This document shows positions 17,971 through 27,075 of a DNA stretch of 64,000 bases, one piece after another. The position numbers and the translations under genes were made by a program. The notes below the pieces were generated by a model. It did no database searches. It was not told where the DNA came from and saw only the letters and a list, made by a program, of their open reading frames with translations. The DNA is taken from assembly GCF_045062745.1 (NCBI RefSeq), contig NZ_JBJGED010000008.1:62001-126000 (forward strand). The letters run 5' to 3'. Source of the stretch: Paenibacillus_AA sp045062745. GTDB taxonomy: Bacteria; Bacillota; Bacilli; Paenibacillales; NBRC-103111. The first letter of the stretch is position 1, and every line of letters starts with the position of its first letter.

Positions 17971-19899
17971 TCAATGATTGACATGATCGGACAAATAAAT
18001 GCGGATCGTCGAGCCTTTCTCTACCCGCTGCCCGGCTTTGGGCGCCTGACTGATCACCTCGGAGCCGGTCCCGAATTTCTCCAGCAGGAAGTTCGAATTC
18101 ATATCTTCATAGATGTCGCTGACGGTCCGTCCGACCAGGTCCGGCACTTCCACGACCGTCGTCTCCCCATAGCGGTAATCCTTATTCAACTGATCCTTGC
18201 TCGGCTCCACCCCGAGGTAACGAAGCGTATCGCCCATAATGTTGCGTACGATCGGCGCGGCGATCAAGCCTCCGAACTGCAAGCCCTGCGGGTCGTCGAC
18301 GGCTACGTAGACGACGACCTTCGGATCGTTCGCCGGCGCGAAGCCGACGAAGGAGACGATGTGCTCGTCGGGAGAATACCGGCCGTTTACTACTTTTTGC
18401 GCGGTCCCGGTTTTGCCGCCGACCCGGTAGCCGTCCAGGAACGCATTGCGTCCGGTGCCCTTGGCTACGACGCTTTCCAGCGCTTCCCGCACCGTCTTCG
18501 ACGTCTCCTCTGAGATCACTTGCCGGACCAGCTCCGGCTGAACGGTCTCGACCGTCTCGCCGGTATCCGGGTTGACCCAGGCTTTGGCGATATGCGGCTT
18601 GAACAGCTTCCCGCCGTTCACTGCTGCGGATACGGCCGTTATCTGCTGGATCGGCGTGACCGACACCCCTTGGCCGAACGCGGTCGTCGCCAGCTCCACC
18701 GGACCTACCCTCGACGGCTTGAACATGATCCCGTTCTCCTCGCCGCCCAAGTCAATGCCGGTTTTTTTCCCGAAGCCGAAATTGCCGATATAATCGAACA
18801 GTTTTTCTTTGCCGAGCCGCTGGCCCAAGACGACGAAGCCGGGGTTGCAGGAGTTCTCCACGACCTGCAGGAACGTCTGGCTGCCATGGCCGCCGCCCTT
18901 CCAGCAGCGCAGCCTGGCCCCCCCTACCTCGATGAAGCCTGGGTCGTAGAAGCTCTCCCGCTTCAGATCCACTTTTTTCTCTTGGACCGCGGCGGCCAGA
19001 GTAATGATTTTGAACGTCGACCCGGGTTCGTACGTCATCCAGATCGGCAAATTGCGGTTATAAGTTTCCGAAGGAAAATCCCGATAGTTCGTGGGATCGT
19101 ATGTCGGCCGGCTGGACATGGCCAGAATCTCGCCGTTGTTCGGATCCATCGCGATCGCGATCACATGCTGGGGCTGGAACTGCAGCATCGCCTGATCGAG
19201 CTCCCGCTCCACGAACGACTGAATTTGCTTGTCGATCGTCAGCTGCAAGTTCAAGCCGTCCTTCGGCTGCGTATATTTGTCCGAGGAATTCGGCATCGTG
19301 CCGCCCCGTGCATCGGCCAAATACGAGACATTGCCAGGAATGCCGCTGAGCGGCTTATTATAAGAGAGTTCGACTCCTGTTAACCCTTGGTTATCTATGC
19401 CCGTGAACCCCATCACGTGGGACGCCAGCGAGCCGAACGGGTAATAGCGTTTGTTGTCTTCCGCTACGACGATTCCGGGCAAGCCCAGCTTGCGGATCTC
19501 CTCGGCTTTTTCCTCGGTGATTTTCCGGCCGCCCGGATTAATCTTTACGATCGATTCCCGCTTCTTCACGAGCGCGAGCACCGACTCCTCGCTCATCTCG
19601 AGGATGCGGCCAAGTTCCCGCGCCGCGGTCTCCGGGTCTTTCACTTGCGCCGGGATCGCCATTACAGACGGTGAAGTAATATTGTAAGCGAGCCGAACGC
19701 CATTGCGGTCCCACAGTTCCCCGCGCTTCGCGGCGAACGGGATCATGCGCCGCCAGTTGTCCTCGGCGCGCTGGGCCAATTCGCTGCCCATCCACAGCTG
19801 CACATATCCTAGACGAACGAGCATGGCGGCGAAAAGGATCGTACTTAGGATCAGTGCCAGATACAGACGGCGTCGAACAGTTACGTTAGATACTTTCAC
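17971..19899 (-). CDS. spoVD: Sporulation-specific penicillin-binding protein SpoVD
   Basis: 642 residues. Class B PBP that cross-links spore cortex peptidoglycan with SpoVE. One amino-terminal membrane segment (about 13-33) is followed by the dimerisation domain with KRGELWDRNG. In the transpeptidase domain the nucleophile is S294 in EPGSTFK, the SXN motif is S350-C351-N352, and KTGTAQ follows. A single PASTA domain closes the protein (VPDLVGRTVSDI...). Start is a GTG at 19899 with a GGGGG site. It follows pbpB, as in Bacillus. The single PASTA and position distinguish it from its two-PASTA neighbour. Confidence 0.95.
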   Translation of the reverse strand: MKVSNVTVRRRLYLALILSTILFAAMLVRLGYVQLWMGSELAQRAEDNWRRMIPFAAKRGELWDRNGVRLAYNITSPSVMAIPAQVKDPETAARELGRILEMSEESVLALVKKRESIVKINPGGRKITEEKAEEIRKLGLPGIVVAEDNKRYYPFGSLASHVMGFTGIDNQGLTGVELSYNKPLSGIPGNVSYLADARGGTMPNSSDKYTQPKDGLNLQLTIDKQIQSFVERELDQAMLQFQPQHVIAIAMDPNNGEILAMSSRPTYDPTNYRDFPSETYNRNLPIWMTYEPGSTFKIITLAAAVQEKKVDLKRESFYDPGFIEVGGARLRCWKGGGHGSQTFLQVVENSCNPGFVVLGQRLGKEKLFDYIGNFGFGKKTGIDLGGEENGIMFKPSRVGPVELATTAFGQGVSVTPIQQITAVSAAVNGGKLFKPHIAKAWVNPDTGETVETVQPELVRQVISEETSKTVREALESVVAKGTGRNAFLDGYRVGGKTGTAQKVVNGRYSPDEHIVSFVGFAPANDPKVVVYVAVDDPQGLQFGGLIAAPIVRNIMGDTLRYLGVEPSKDQLNKDYRYGETTVVEVPDLVGRTVSDIYEDMNSNFLLEKFGTGSEVISQAPKAGQRVEKGSTIRIYLSDHVNH

Positions 19900-19943
19900 G
19901 ACAGGTGGTCCCCCTTCGCTTCGATTCGCCCTGGGTCGAACGA

Positions 19944-19970
19944 TCAGGTAGCCATAACTTGTCTACCTGA
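19944..19970. other. Small inverted repeat in the pbpB-spoVD gap
   Basis: TCAGGTAG (19944-19951) and CTACCTGA (19963-19970), perfect 8-bp arms with an 11-base loop. No T-tract follows. The 129-base gap probably also holds a sporulation promoter for spoVD, but none was identified convincingly. Confidence 0.45.
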
Positions 19971-20028
19971 CGGTTCATAACAAGACTATTCGAATGCGAA
20001 AACGGATAGAACAAGCTGTCGGTTCCGC

Positions 20029-22377
20029 TTAAGGTTTTTTCCCCGATGGAGTCGGGGTCGGAGTCGGTGATGGTGTTGGTGTCGTACCCGGCTTTGGCGT
20101 AGCGCCGGCGGTATTGACGCTATTCGCCGTCTTCCCGGTCGCCCCTGCGCCGCCGGTCGCCGACGCCCCGCTCCCTTTGCCAGGGGCCGGGGTGGCACCC
20201 GCTCCTGCCGAGGCTTCCGCCGTTTCGAGCCATGGCTTCAGCTCGAGCTTGGCGGTTTTCTTGTCCCCTTCGGCAGACAACGTCTGACTCACGACATAGC
20301 CTTCGCCGGACACTTGGCAATCGATTTTCATATAAGAGCAAATCTCGAGCGAGTCCCGCAGCGATTTGCCCTTCAGATCCGGCAGCTCAGCTTCCTCGAC
20401 CGGCTCCGTTACGATAAACATTCGTTGCGACGGGTTCATTTCAGTTCCAGGGACAGGGTATTGGGCCACAATTTTCGCCCCTTTTCCGATTGTCACGTAG
20501 GCGATCTTCCCGTCGTTCAAGCTTTTCTTCGCGTCCGCGACCGATTGGTTGATCAGATCGGGTACCGAGAATTTTTTCTCGACATTGGCGGTTTGCTCGG
20601 TTTTTAGCTTGGCCGACACCCCGAGGTAACGCAAGCTCTGCGACATGACTTCCTTGAAGATGATCGGCGCGACCTTGCTGCCTTCGTGGAAGTCGCCTTT
20701 CAAATCCGCCTGATCGACCACGATGGCGATCAGGACTTGAGGGTCTTCGACCGGCGCGAAGCCAATGAAGGAGGTGAGCCAGGTGTCGTCCGAATACTTA
20801 CCGTTGATGACGACGTTGGCGGTCCCGGTCTTGCCCGCTACCCGGTATCCCTCGATGTAGGCGTTTTTCCCGGTGCCGATCGCCTGGTCCGACACGACCT
20901 GCTCGAGATACTCCGTCACCTTCTGGGCGGTAGCCGGCGACACCACCTGGCGCACGACTTGCGGCTGGGTCGTCTGCAGCACTTCTCCGGTCCGCGTGTC
21001 CTTGATCGATTTCACGATATACGGCTTCATCAGCTTGCCGCCGTTCGCGATCGCGGCATAGGCCGCCGCCTGTTGAATCCCGGTGACGGATACCCCGCCT
21101 TGTCCATATGTTGCCGTCGCATACTCGACCGGGTACCGGAACGAGATCAGCCCTTTCGCTTCTCCCGGCAGGTCGATCCCGGTCTTCTCCCCAAACCCGA
21201 AGCGGGCGATATAGTCCTTCAGCTTGTCCGGCTTCAGCTTCTCATAGCCCAGCTTCACGAAGGCGACGTTGCTCGACCGTTTGAGACCGTCCAGATAAGA
21301 GATCGGTCCCCAGCCGTTGCCGTTCCAGTCATGCAGCGTATCGCCCAGAATATTGATGCTGCCGGATTTGAACGTCTCCGTCGGATTGAACAGCCCTTCC
21401 TCGACCGCGCCGGCCAGCGTGACCAGCTTGAACGTGGAGCCCGGCTCATACATCGATCCTATGGCGTGGTTGTAGAAGTCCTTCTGATCATTCGTATCCC
21501 AATACGAGGCCGGGTTGAAGTTCGGGAAGTTGGCCATCGCCAAGATTTCCATCGTTTTCGGGTTGACCGCAATCGCCGACATGCTTTTCGGCTTCCAAGT
21601 CTGGTACGATTTTTCCATCGCGGTTTCCAGATAGGACTGGATTTGCTGATCGATGGTAAGTTGAATCGTCTTGCCATCGACCGCCGGCTCATAGCTCGAC
21701 TTCCCGTCCGGCAGGTCGTAGCCCATCCGGTCCTTCTCGGTTATGATGCGCCCCGGTTTGCCGCTCAGCTCGTTGTTGTACATCGATTCCAGCCCGCCAA
21801 CCGCCTTGCCGTTTTTATCAAAATAACCGAGAACGTGTGCCGCCATTTTATTGGAAGGGTAATACCGCTTTTGCGTCTCCTCCAGATAAATGCCACGAGT
21901 GTTCAAGTTATTGCGGTTGTCGTAAGGCTTCTCCATATCGAAAAATTCCATGATCTCGTCGGCCTTGTCGTTGTCGATCTTCCAGCCTTCGCTTCGCACT
22001 TCAACCCATTGGTAGAATTTTCCGTTATCCGCGCGCTTTTTCGTGACGAGGTCCATCATCTCCGACTCCGGCTTGCCCAGGATGGAGCTTAACCCCTGGG
22101 CGACGGCCCGTTCCTGCTTCAGTACGTTTATGGCCTGCGGATTGACGATGACCGTGTACGACGGCCCGTCCTCGGCCAGGATGTGATCGTTCCGGTCCAG
22201 GATCGAGCCGCGCACAGGCTGGAGCACCTTGTCCTTCTCCCACATTTCCTCGGCCTTCTCCATGAGTCCGGAGGCGCTTACGACTTGCAAGTAATACATT
22301 TTTCCGACCAAGACAACAAAAAAGAGGGTGAAGACTCCCCCTATCCATAACGTTCTCAGCTTGGCTCTTTTCGTCAT
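20029..22377 (-). CDS. pbpB: Division-specific class B penicillin-binding protein (PBP 2B/FtsI)
   Basis: 782 residues. Septal transpeptidase of the divisome. One membrane segment (about 10-28), the domain with QPVRGSILDRN, then the transpeptidase domain with nucleophile motif EPGSTFK, the SXN motif in KRSSNVAFVKLG, and KTGTANV. Two PASTA domains follow (VPDLINQSVADAKK and LPDLKGKSLRDS). The last ~60 residues are a low-complexity Ala/Gly/Thr/Pro tail ending in TPTPTPSGKKP, longer than in B. subtilis PbpB. ATG at 22377, 13 bases after ftsL, so likely co-transcribed. Confidence 0.95.
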   Translation of the reverse strand: MTKRAKLRTLWIGGVFTLFFVVLVGKMYYLQVVSASGLMEKAEEMWEKDKVLQPVRGSILDRNDHILAEDGPSYTVIVNPQAINVLKQERAVAQGLSSILGKPESEMMDLVTKKRADNGKFYQWVEVRSEGWKIDNDKADEIMEFFDMEKPYDNRNNLNTRGIYLEETQKRYYPSNKMAAHVLGYFDKNGKAVGGLESMYNNELSGKPGRIITEKDRMGYDLPDGKSSYEPAVDGKTIQLTIDQQIQSYLETAMEKSYQTWKPKSMSAIAVNPKTMEILAMANFPNFNPASYWDTNDQKDFYNHAIGSMYEPGSTFKLVTLAGAVEEGLFNPTETFKSGSINILGDTLHDWNGNGWGPISYLDGLKRSSNVAFVKLGYEKLKPDKLKDYIARFGFGEKTGIDLPGEAKGLISFRYPVEYATATYGQGGVSVTGIQQAAAYAAIANGGKLMKPYIVKSIKDTRTGEVLQTTQPQVVRQVVSPATAQKVTEYLEQVVSDQAIGTGKNAYIEGYRVAGKTGTANVVINGKYSDDTWLTSFIGFAPVEDPQVLIAIVVDQADLKGDFHEGSKVAPIIFKEVMSQSLRYLGVSAKLKTEQTANVEKKFSVPDLINQSVADAKKSLNDGKIAYVTIGKGAKIVAQYPVPGTEMNPSQRMFIVTEPVEEAELPDLKGKSLRDSLEICSYMKIDCQVSGEGYVVSQTLSAEGDKKTAKLELKPWLETAEASAGAGATPAPGKGSGASATGGAGATGKTANSVNTAGATPKPGTTPTPSPTPTPTPSGKKP

Positions 22378-22390
22378 CGCTTAAGCCCCT

Positions 22391-22843
22391 TTATTCGGTT
22401 TTTAGGGTGAGCGGCGATTTGTTCGGTTTACCGTCCGTCTTGGAAGCCGTTCCGGAGTTCGCCGAGTTCGCGGAGTTCACTTGCCCCACTTGACTCACCT
22501 GCTTCTCGTTCGGCCCGAGTCCGTACTGGTTGGCCATATCCTGCAGACGCTTCGGGTCCTGCGCCTTGCTGATCTCCAGCTTCAGCTTGTTGTTCTCGAC
22601 TTGGAGCGCCTTCACTTCTTTTTCTATCATTTGAATCCGCGTGTTCATTTCATAGATTTGGGCGTAACGCCAAATGATGACGCCGGCTACAACGACGCAG
22701 ATGAGCACGGTGAACAAATACAGCAGCTTCTCCTGCACGGGAATCGGTCTTCGCCGATAGACGGTTTTCTTCGTTTCTTTGATCTGAGGCTTGCGAACTT
22801 CCTTCGGCTCGAGAGCCAGATTGCCATGAATGTAGGCCGACAC
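22391..22843 (-). CDS. ftsL: Cell division protein FtsL
   Basis: 150 residues. Bitopic coiled-coil divisome protein that works with DivIB, DivIC and PBP2B. A basic cytoplasmic tail (VYRRRPIPVQEK) precedes one membrane segment near residues 40-59 (LLYLFTVLICVVVAGVIIW). Then comes a leucine-zipper-like coiled coil (IQMIEKEVKALQVENNKLKLEISKAQ). A serine/asparagine-rich tail after residue 118 is longer than in B. subtilis FtsL. Start is GTG at 22843 with AAGGAGG 9 bases upstream. Position between rsmH and pbpB confirms the call for this fast-evolving family. Confidence 0.93.
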   Translation of the reverse strand: MSAYIHGNLALEPKEVRKPQIKETKKTVYRRRPIPVQEKLLYLFTVLICVVVAGVIIWRYAQIYEMNTRIQMIEKEVKALQVENNKLKLEISKAQDPKRLQDMANQYGLGPNEKQVSQVGQVNSANSANSGTASKTDGKPNKSPLTLKTE

Positions 22844-22899
22844 TTGACGTTACCTCCTTAAGCGTCTCTATCAGAAACGCGTCTCGTATAATGAATCGT

Positions 22900-23868
22900 T
22901 CAGGATCGCCGGTCTTGCTTCTCTGCGATTCTCAGCTTGGATGATCTTGCTCTCGGATTTAGCTCCAACTCCCGCTCCGACGGAGCGATCGGCTTCCGGT
23001 TCACCAGCTTCAAGTCTCCGTCCGCATTCCCGCACACGCACATCGGAAAATCCGTCGGGCACGTGCATTTTCCTACATGCTCGGCGAACGTCAACTTGCA
23101 GATGCGGTCCTCCAGCGAGTGGAACGTAATGACGGCCACGCGTCCGCCTGGAGCCAGGCAGCGGATCGCTTGCTGCAGGGCGTCCTCGAAGGCGCCCAAC
23201 TCGTCGTTCACCGCGATGCGGAGCGCCTGGAAGCTGCGCTTGGCCGGGTGGCCGCCCGTGCGCCGGGCTGCCGCAGGGATCCCTTCCTTCACCAGCTCCG
23301 CCAGCTGCCCGGTGGTCGTCACCGGGGCTTTGGCCCGAGCGGCCACGATCGTTTTCGCGATGCGGCGGGCGAATTTCTCTTCCCCATATTCCTGCAAAAT
23401 GCGGGCGATCTGCTGCTCGCTCCATTCGTTCACGATCGTCTTCGCCGTAAGCTCAACGCTCCTGTCCATCCGCATATCGAGCTCGGCGTCTTGGTTGTAG
23501 CTGAAGCCGCGATCCGCCTCATCGAGCTGTGGCGAGGAGACGCCCAGATCGAACAGAATGCCGTCCACCTGCGGTACCCCGTTCGCATCGACGGGGACAT
23601 CCAGCTTGCGCAGCTCGCGCTCGAGATGGCGGAAATTCGAGCGGACCAGCGTGACGCGATCCCCATATTCGGCGAGAACGGTCTGCGCGTTGGAGAGCGC
23701 CGCATCGTCCTGATCGAACGCGATCAGTCGTCCATCGGCATTCAACCGGGAGGCGATCAACGCACTGTGTCCGGCTCCGCCTAACGTGCAATCCACATAG
23801 ATCCCGTGCGGCTTCACGCACAACCCGTCTACGGACTCTTCTTTCAGCACCGTAATATGATGAAACAC
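22900..23868 (-). CDS. rsmH: 16S rRNA (cytosine-1402-N4)-methyltransferase RsmH (MraW)
   Basis: 322 residues. S-adenosylmethionine-dependent methyltransferase acting on C1402 of 16S rRNA. I choose the GTG at 23868, giving MFHHITVLKEESV and a GGAGGG site 7 bases upstream; a TTG two codons earlier is too close to that site. SAM-binding motif YVDCTLGGAGHSALI lies near residue 25; further motifs are DGILFDLGVSSPQLDEADRG, RALRIAVNDELG-type QALRIAVNDEL and VITFHSLEDR. It follows mraZ by 14 bases. Confidence 0.97.
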   Translation of the reverse strand: MFHHITVLKEESVDGLCVKPHGIYVDCTLGGAGHSALIASRLNADGRLIAFDQDDAALSNAQTVLAEYGDRVTLVRSNFRHLERELRKLDVPVDANGVPQVDGILFDLGVSSPQLDEADRGFSYNQDAELDMRMDRSVELTAKTIVNEWSEQQIARILQEYGEEKFARRIAKTIVAARAKAPVTTTGQLAELVKEGIPAAARRTGGHPAKRSFQALRIAVNDELGAFEDALQQAIRCLAPGGRVAVITFHSLEDRICKLTFAEHVGKCTCPTDFPMCVCGNADGDLKLVNRKPIAPSERELELNPRARSSKLRIAEKQDRRS

Positions 23869-23882
23869 GAACAAGCCCTCCG

Positions 23883-24320
23883 CTATAAGTCAAAGTTGAA
23901 GTCCACCAGCTTCTCCGCGATTTCGTTGAAAGAGGCTTCAGACTGCTTAAAGTAGCTTTCCCAAACTTCCTTGCTCCAAATCTCCACCCGGTTGGATACC
24001 CCTAGGACGACGCAATCTTTGTCGAGCTTGGCGTACTCGCAAAGCGTATTCGGGAGATTGACGCGGCCCTGCTTGTCCAGCTCGCATTCGGTGGCGCCGG
24101 AGAAGAAGAAACGCGTAAAGGCGCGGGCGTCCGACTTCATGAGCGGAAGTGACTTGAGCTTCTGCTCGAGAATCGCCCATTCTTCCTTCGGATAGACGAA
24201 CAAGCAGTTGTCCAATCCGCGGGTGACGACGAATTGGGGGCCTAGGGCATCACGGAATTTGGCTGGAATGATCATGCGACCCTTGTCGTCGACAGTGTGC
24301 TGATATTCCCCCATGAACAT
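23883..24320 (-). CDS. mraZ: Transcriptional regulator MraZ
   Basis: 145 residues, the usual length. DNA-binding AbrB-like protein that represses its own dcw operon. Two tandem half-domains each have the D-X-K-G-R type motif: [15 protein letters not shown] near residues 10-24 and [13 protein letters not shown] near 81-93. The ATG at 24320 has a GGGGG site 8 bases upstream; an ATG two codons later is also possible. First gene of the cluster; four regularly spaced operator boxes lie directly upstream, consistent with autoregulation. Confidence 0.97.
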   Translation of the reverse strand: MFMGEYQHTVDDKGRMIIPAKFRDALGPQFVVTRGLDNCLFVYPKEEWAILEQKLKSLPLMKSDARAFTRFFFSGATECELDKQGRVNLPNTLCEYAKLDKDCVVLGVSNRVEIWSKEVWESYFKQSEASFNEIAEKLVDFNFDL

Positions 24321-24329
24321 CCGTGCGTC

Positions 24330-24365
24330 CCCCCTTTCCCACCACTTTCACCCACATTTCACCAC
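24330..24365 (-). promoter_or_regulatory. MraZ operator: four boxes at 10-bp period
   Basis: On the minus strand GTGGTG (24360-24365), GTGGGT (24350-24355), GTGGTG (24340-24345) and AGGGGG (24330-24335) follow each other at an exact 10-bp period. MraZ is known to bind direct repeats of GTGG/TGGG-like boxes at one helical turn. They end 10 bases before the mraZ ATG. Confidence 0.8.
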
Positions 24366-24389
24366 ATGACTTGATAAATTCGCCACCAC

Positions 24390-24421
24390 AGCAAAAAATC
24401 CTGCCGCCACAGACAGGATTC
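24390..24421 (-). terminator. Rho-independent terminator after the DUF4349 gene
   Basis: Minus-strand hairpin with 7-bp arms AATCCTG / CAGGATT and a following run of Ts. It insulates the dcw cluster from the lipoprotein gene upstream. Confidence 0.75.
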
Positions 24422-24440
24422 TCAAAAAAAGTTTATGGGG

Positions 24441-25529
24441 TTAAATGGATGCGGGATCGTCGGGCGGGGTTGGAGGATCGGACGTTACGCGGTTCTCCTG
24501 TCTCAGCCGCCGCATGCGCTCCTCCTGCAGCGCTTGCTCTCGACGGCGTCTGCGCCACCATACGGTCAACGGCAATCCGATGATCGCCAGTACGACCAGC
24601 ACGGGCAGCGCGCCCGCGAGGAAGAGCAGCAGCGACTGCACAATATCCAGCATGACGTCTGCGCTGGCCTTGCCCGTCTGCACGATTCGAGAACCGAACG
24701 ATTTCCCGGGCTCCTCCTGCGCTTTTTTCCCATCCTCCAGCTTCTGATACAGCCGAATTTCGGCCGTAGAGAAGGCGACGTTCTGCTCCAGATACGTCAT
24801 GCGGCCTTTGATTTTCTCTATCTCTTCCTGAACCTTTCCCAATTCGTTCGAGAAGCTGATCAATTCGTCCGTCTTCGTCGACTTGGCGAGGAAATCGAGC
24901 AACCGTGCTTCCATCACTTGCTTCGATTTCAGCCTGGACGTCAAATCGACGAATTCCTCCGTTACGTCCTGGCCTTGGATGTTTTGCTGCATCGATTTCG
25001 GCTTCATTTGCTCCAAATCGGCGATGAACCCGGTAAACCCGGTTGACGGGATTTTGACGGTCAGCGTGCCGCTTAGCTCGTTAGCGGTACGATTCTCGGA
25101 AAACTGGACGATGTATCCGCCAGCAAGGAGCGCCTTATTTTTAATGTCCGATTGGGCGTCGGCATAACTGTCTACCTGCATCGTAATGTTCGCCTTGTAA
25201 ATGATTTTCCGGTCGAAGGCACCGGCGCTCGTCGGTAGCGCCATCCCGGGAGAACTGGCTGAAGCCGAAGCGCCTGACGTCTGGGCAGCTGCGGACTTCG
25301 TCGATCCCGCTTGGTCCTTCTTAGCGGCGGGAGCGGCATTCGCGAGCTCCGCCTGCGAAGCCGGAGCCGCTTGAAGGCTTTCCGCCGTTCGGGAATCCTC
25401 CCCGCCGGCCTTATTGTCGCTCGTGCTGCACCCTCCCGCCAAAAGCGCGATCGCGAACGCCGCCGCAGCCGCCAACCATACGATTGCGTGCCGACCTTTC
25501 CTGCTCCGCCGCCTCCATCTGATCTCCAT
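24441..25529 (-). CDS. DUF4349 domain lipoprotein
   Basis: 362 residues. The signal peptide ends in a lipobox (LLAGGC, cysteine near residue 34), followed by a low-complexity Ala/Ser linker to about residue 105. The DUF4349 domain begins at KIIYKANITMQVDSYADA, continues with GTLTVKIPSTGFTGFI, and includes a coiled-coil stretch (ELGKVQEEIEKIKGRM). A membrane segment (LLLFLAGALPVLVVLAIIGLPL) and an arginine-rich cytoplasmic tail close it. So it is anchored at both ends, by lipid and by a helix. Function is unknown for the family. It has a terminator between it and mraZ. Confidence 0.85.
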   Translation of the reverse strand: MEIRWRRRSRKGRHAIVWLAAAAAFAIALLAGGCSTSDNKAGGEDSRTAESLQAAPASQAELANAAPAAKKDQAGSTKSAAAQTSGASASASSPGMALPTSAGAFDRKIIYKANITMQVDSYADAQSDIKNKALLAGGYIVQFSENRTANELSGTLTVKIPSTGFTGFIADLEQMKPKSMQQNIQGQDVTEEFVDLTSRLKSKQVMEARLLDFLAKSTKTDELISFSNELGKVQEEIEKIKGRMTYLEQNVAFSTAEIRLYQKLEDGKKAQEEPGKSFGSRIVQTGKASADVMLDIVQSLLLFLAGALPVLVVLAIIGLPLTVWWRRRRREQALQEERMRRLRQENRVTSDPPTPPDDPASI

Positions 25530-25754
25530 GGCAACCCAACCCCCTAGTCGTTTGCGCTATTGTAAGCGTCTACTCATCAGACGAAGCAATAACACCCAGG
25601 GTTGCATGATATTGGATGCGACGAACAAAAAACATCCGGTTCTCGGAAGATCCTGTGGCTCGGGTGGCATGGAAAAAGCCGGTTTGTCCCCAGAGGCAAA
25701 AATCCCCGTCCTGCCGGGATGGCGGGACGGGGATGCAGCCGACCAAGAGCGGAA
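25530..25754. other. 225-nt gap between ahcY and the DUF4349 gene
   Basis: Holds the ahcY terminator at its right side and, presumably, a promoter for the lipoprotein gene (a TACAAT lies near 25561 on the minus strand, with no good -35). No gene is supported here. Confidence 0.5.
25697..25735 (-). terminator. Rho-independent terminator after ahcY
   Basis: Minus-strand hairpin with 10-bp arms (25725-25734 and 25702-25711, ATCCCCGTCC / GGACGGGGAT) followed by TTTTTGCC. It lies about 20 bases beyond the ahcY stop. Confidence 0.88.
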
Positions 25755-27017
25755 TTAATGCTCGGCCCAGCTGTCCAAATAGTTCTTTTGTTCTTCGGTC
25801 AGCTTGTCGATGCCTTTGCCGAGCGACGCCAGCTTGAAGCGGGCGACTTGCTCGTCGAGCTCGTACGGTACGTTGACGACCTTTTTGCCGATCGCTTCGT
25901 ATTGCTCGTTTACGTACTTCAGCGACATCGCCTGAAGCGCGAACGTCATGTCCATAATCTCGGCCGGATGTCCGTCGCCGGCGGCCAAGTTCACGAGACG
26001 GCCTTCGGCCAGCACATACACCTTGCGGCCGTCCTTGAGCGCGTACTCTTCGATGTTGCGGCGCACGGTGCGCTTCGACACGCTTCTCGCTTCCAGCTCC
26101 GGCTTGTTCACTTCGACGTCGAAATGGCCCGCGTTCGAGAGGATCGCGCCGTCCTTCATCACGTCGTAGTGCTCGCCGCGAATCACGTCGCGGTTGCCGG
26201 TAACGGTCACGAAGAAGTCGCCGACCTTAGCGGCTTCCACCATCGGCATTACGTCGAAGCCGTCCATATAGGCTTCCACAGCCTTGATCGCGTCGATTTC
26301 CGTAACGATGACATTGGCGCCCAGACCTTTGGCGCGCATAGCCACGCCTTTGCCGCACCAGCCGTAGCCTACGACGACTACCGTCTTGCCCGCCACTACG
26401 AGGTTCGTCGTCCGGTTGATGCCGTCCCATACGGATTGGCCGGTCCCGTAGCGGTTGTCGAACAAGTATTTGCAGAATGCGTCGTTAACGGCGACCATAG
26501 GGAACTTCAACTGCCCTTCCTTCTCCATCGCCTTCAGCCGGAGTATGCCGGTCGTCGTCTCTTCCGCGCCGCCGCGCACTTGCGGCAGCAAATCTTGGCG
26601 CTCGGAGTGGAGAATCGTAACGAGATCGCCGCCGTCGTCGATGATCAGGTCCGGCTTCGTCTCCAGCGTATGGATGAGCAGCTGCTTGTATTCTTCGGGA
26701 GACGGGTTGTACTTCGCGAAAACGGTGATCCCGTCTTCCACGAGCGCTGCGCACACATCGTCCTGCGTGGACAACGGGTTGCTACCCGTAATTGTCACAT
26801 CCGCGCCGCCGGCCTGCACTACTTTCGCCAAATAGGCGGTCTTCGCTTCCAGATGGAGCGAGATGGCCACCTTCAGCCCTTTGAACGGCTGCTCCTTCTC
26901 GAATTGCTCGCGAATCCGGTTCAACACCGGCATGTGGGCTTGCACCCAATCGATTTTCAAATGTCCGTCCGGCGCCGCGGCCGGGTTCGCGATAATGCTG
27001 CGCTCTTTGGCTGACAT
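25755..27017 (-). CDS. ahcY: Adenosylhomocysteinase
   Basis: 420 residues. Hydrolyses S-adenosylhomocysteine to adenosine and homocysteine using a tightly bound NAD. Substrate-domain motifs are [13 protein letters not shown] and [10 protein letters not shown]. The NAD-binding loop is [20 protein letters not shown] near residue 215. Conserved NAGHFDVE and the carboxyl [13 protein letters not shown] are present. B. subtilis uses the Mtn/LuxS route instead, so its presence beside bshC differs from that species. ATG at 27017 follows GAGGAGG. It lies 58 bases after bshC, probably in the same transcript, and ends at a strong terminator. Confidence 0.96.
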   Translation of the reverse strand: MSAKERSIIANPAAAPDGHLKIDWVQAHMPVLNRIREQFEKEQPFKGLKVAISLHLEAKTAYLAKVVQAGGADVTITGSNPLSTQDDVCAALVEDGITVFAKYNPSPEEYKQLLIHTLETKPDLIIDDGGDLVTILHSERQDLLPQVRGGAEETTTGILRLKAMEKEGQLKFPMVAVNDAFCKYLFDNRYGTGQSVWDGINRTTNLVVAGKTVVVVGYGWCGKGVAMRAKGLGANVIVTEIDAIKAVEAYMDGFDVMPMVEAAKVGDFFVTVTGNRDVIRGEHYDVMKDGAILSNAGHFDVEVNKPELEARSVSKRTVRRNIEEYALKDGRKVYVLAEGRLVNLAAGDGHPAEIMDMTFALQAMSLKYVNEQYEAIGKKVVNVPYELDEQVARFKLASLGKGIDKLTEEQKNYLDSWAEH

Positions 27018-27075
27018 ATGTAGCCTCCTCTAGGTTAATGGGGTACTTCGCTTTTTGACAATACCGGGGATATCT

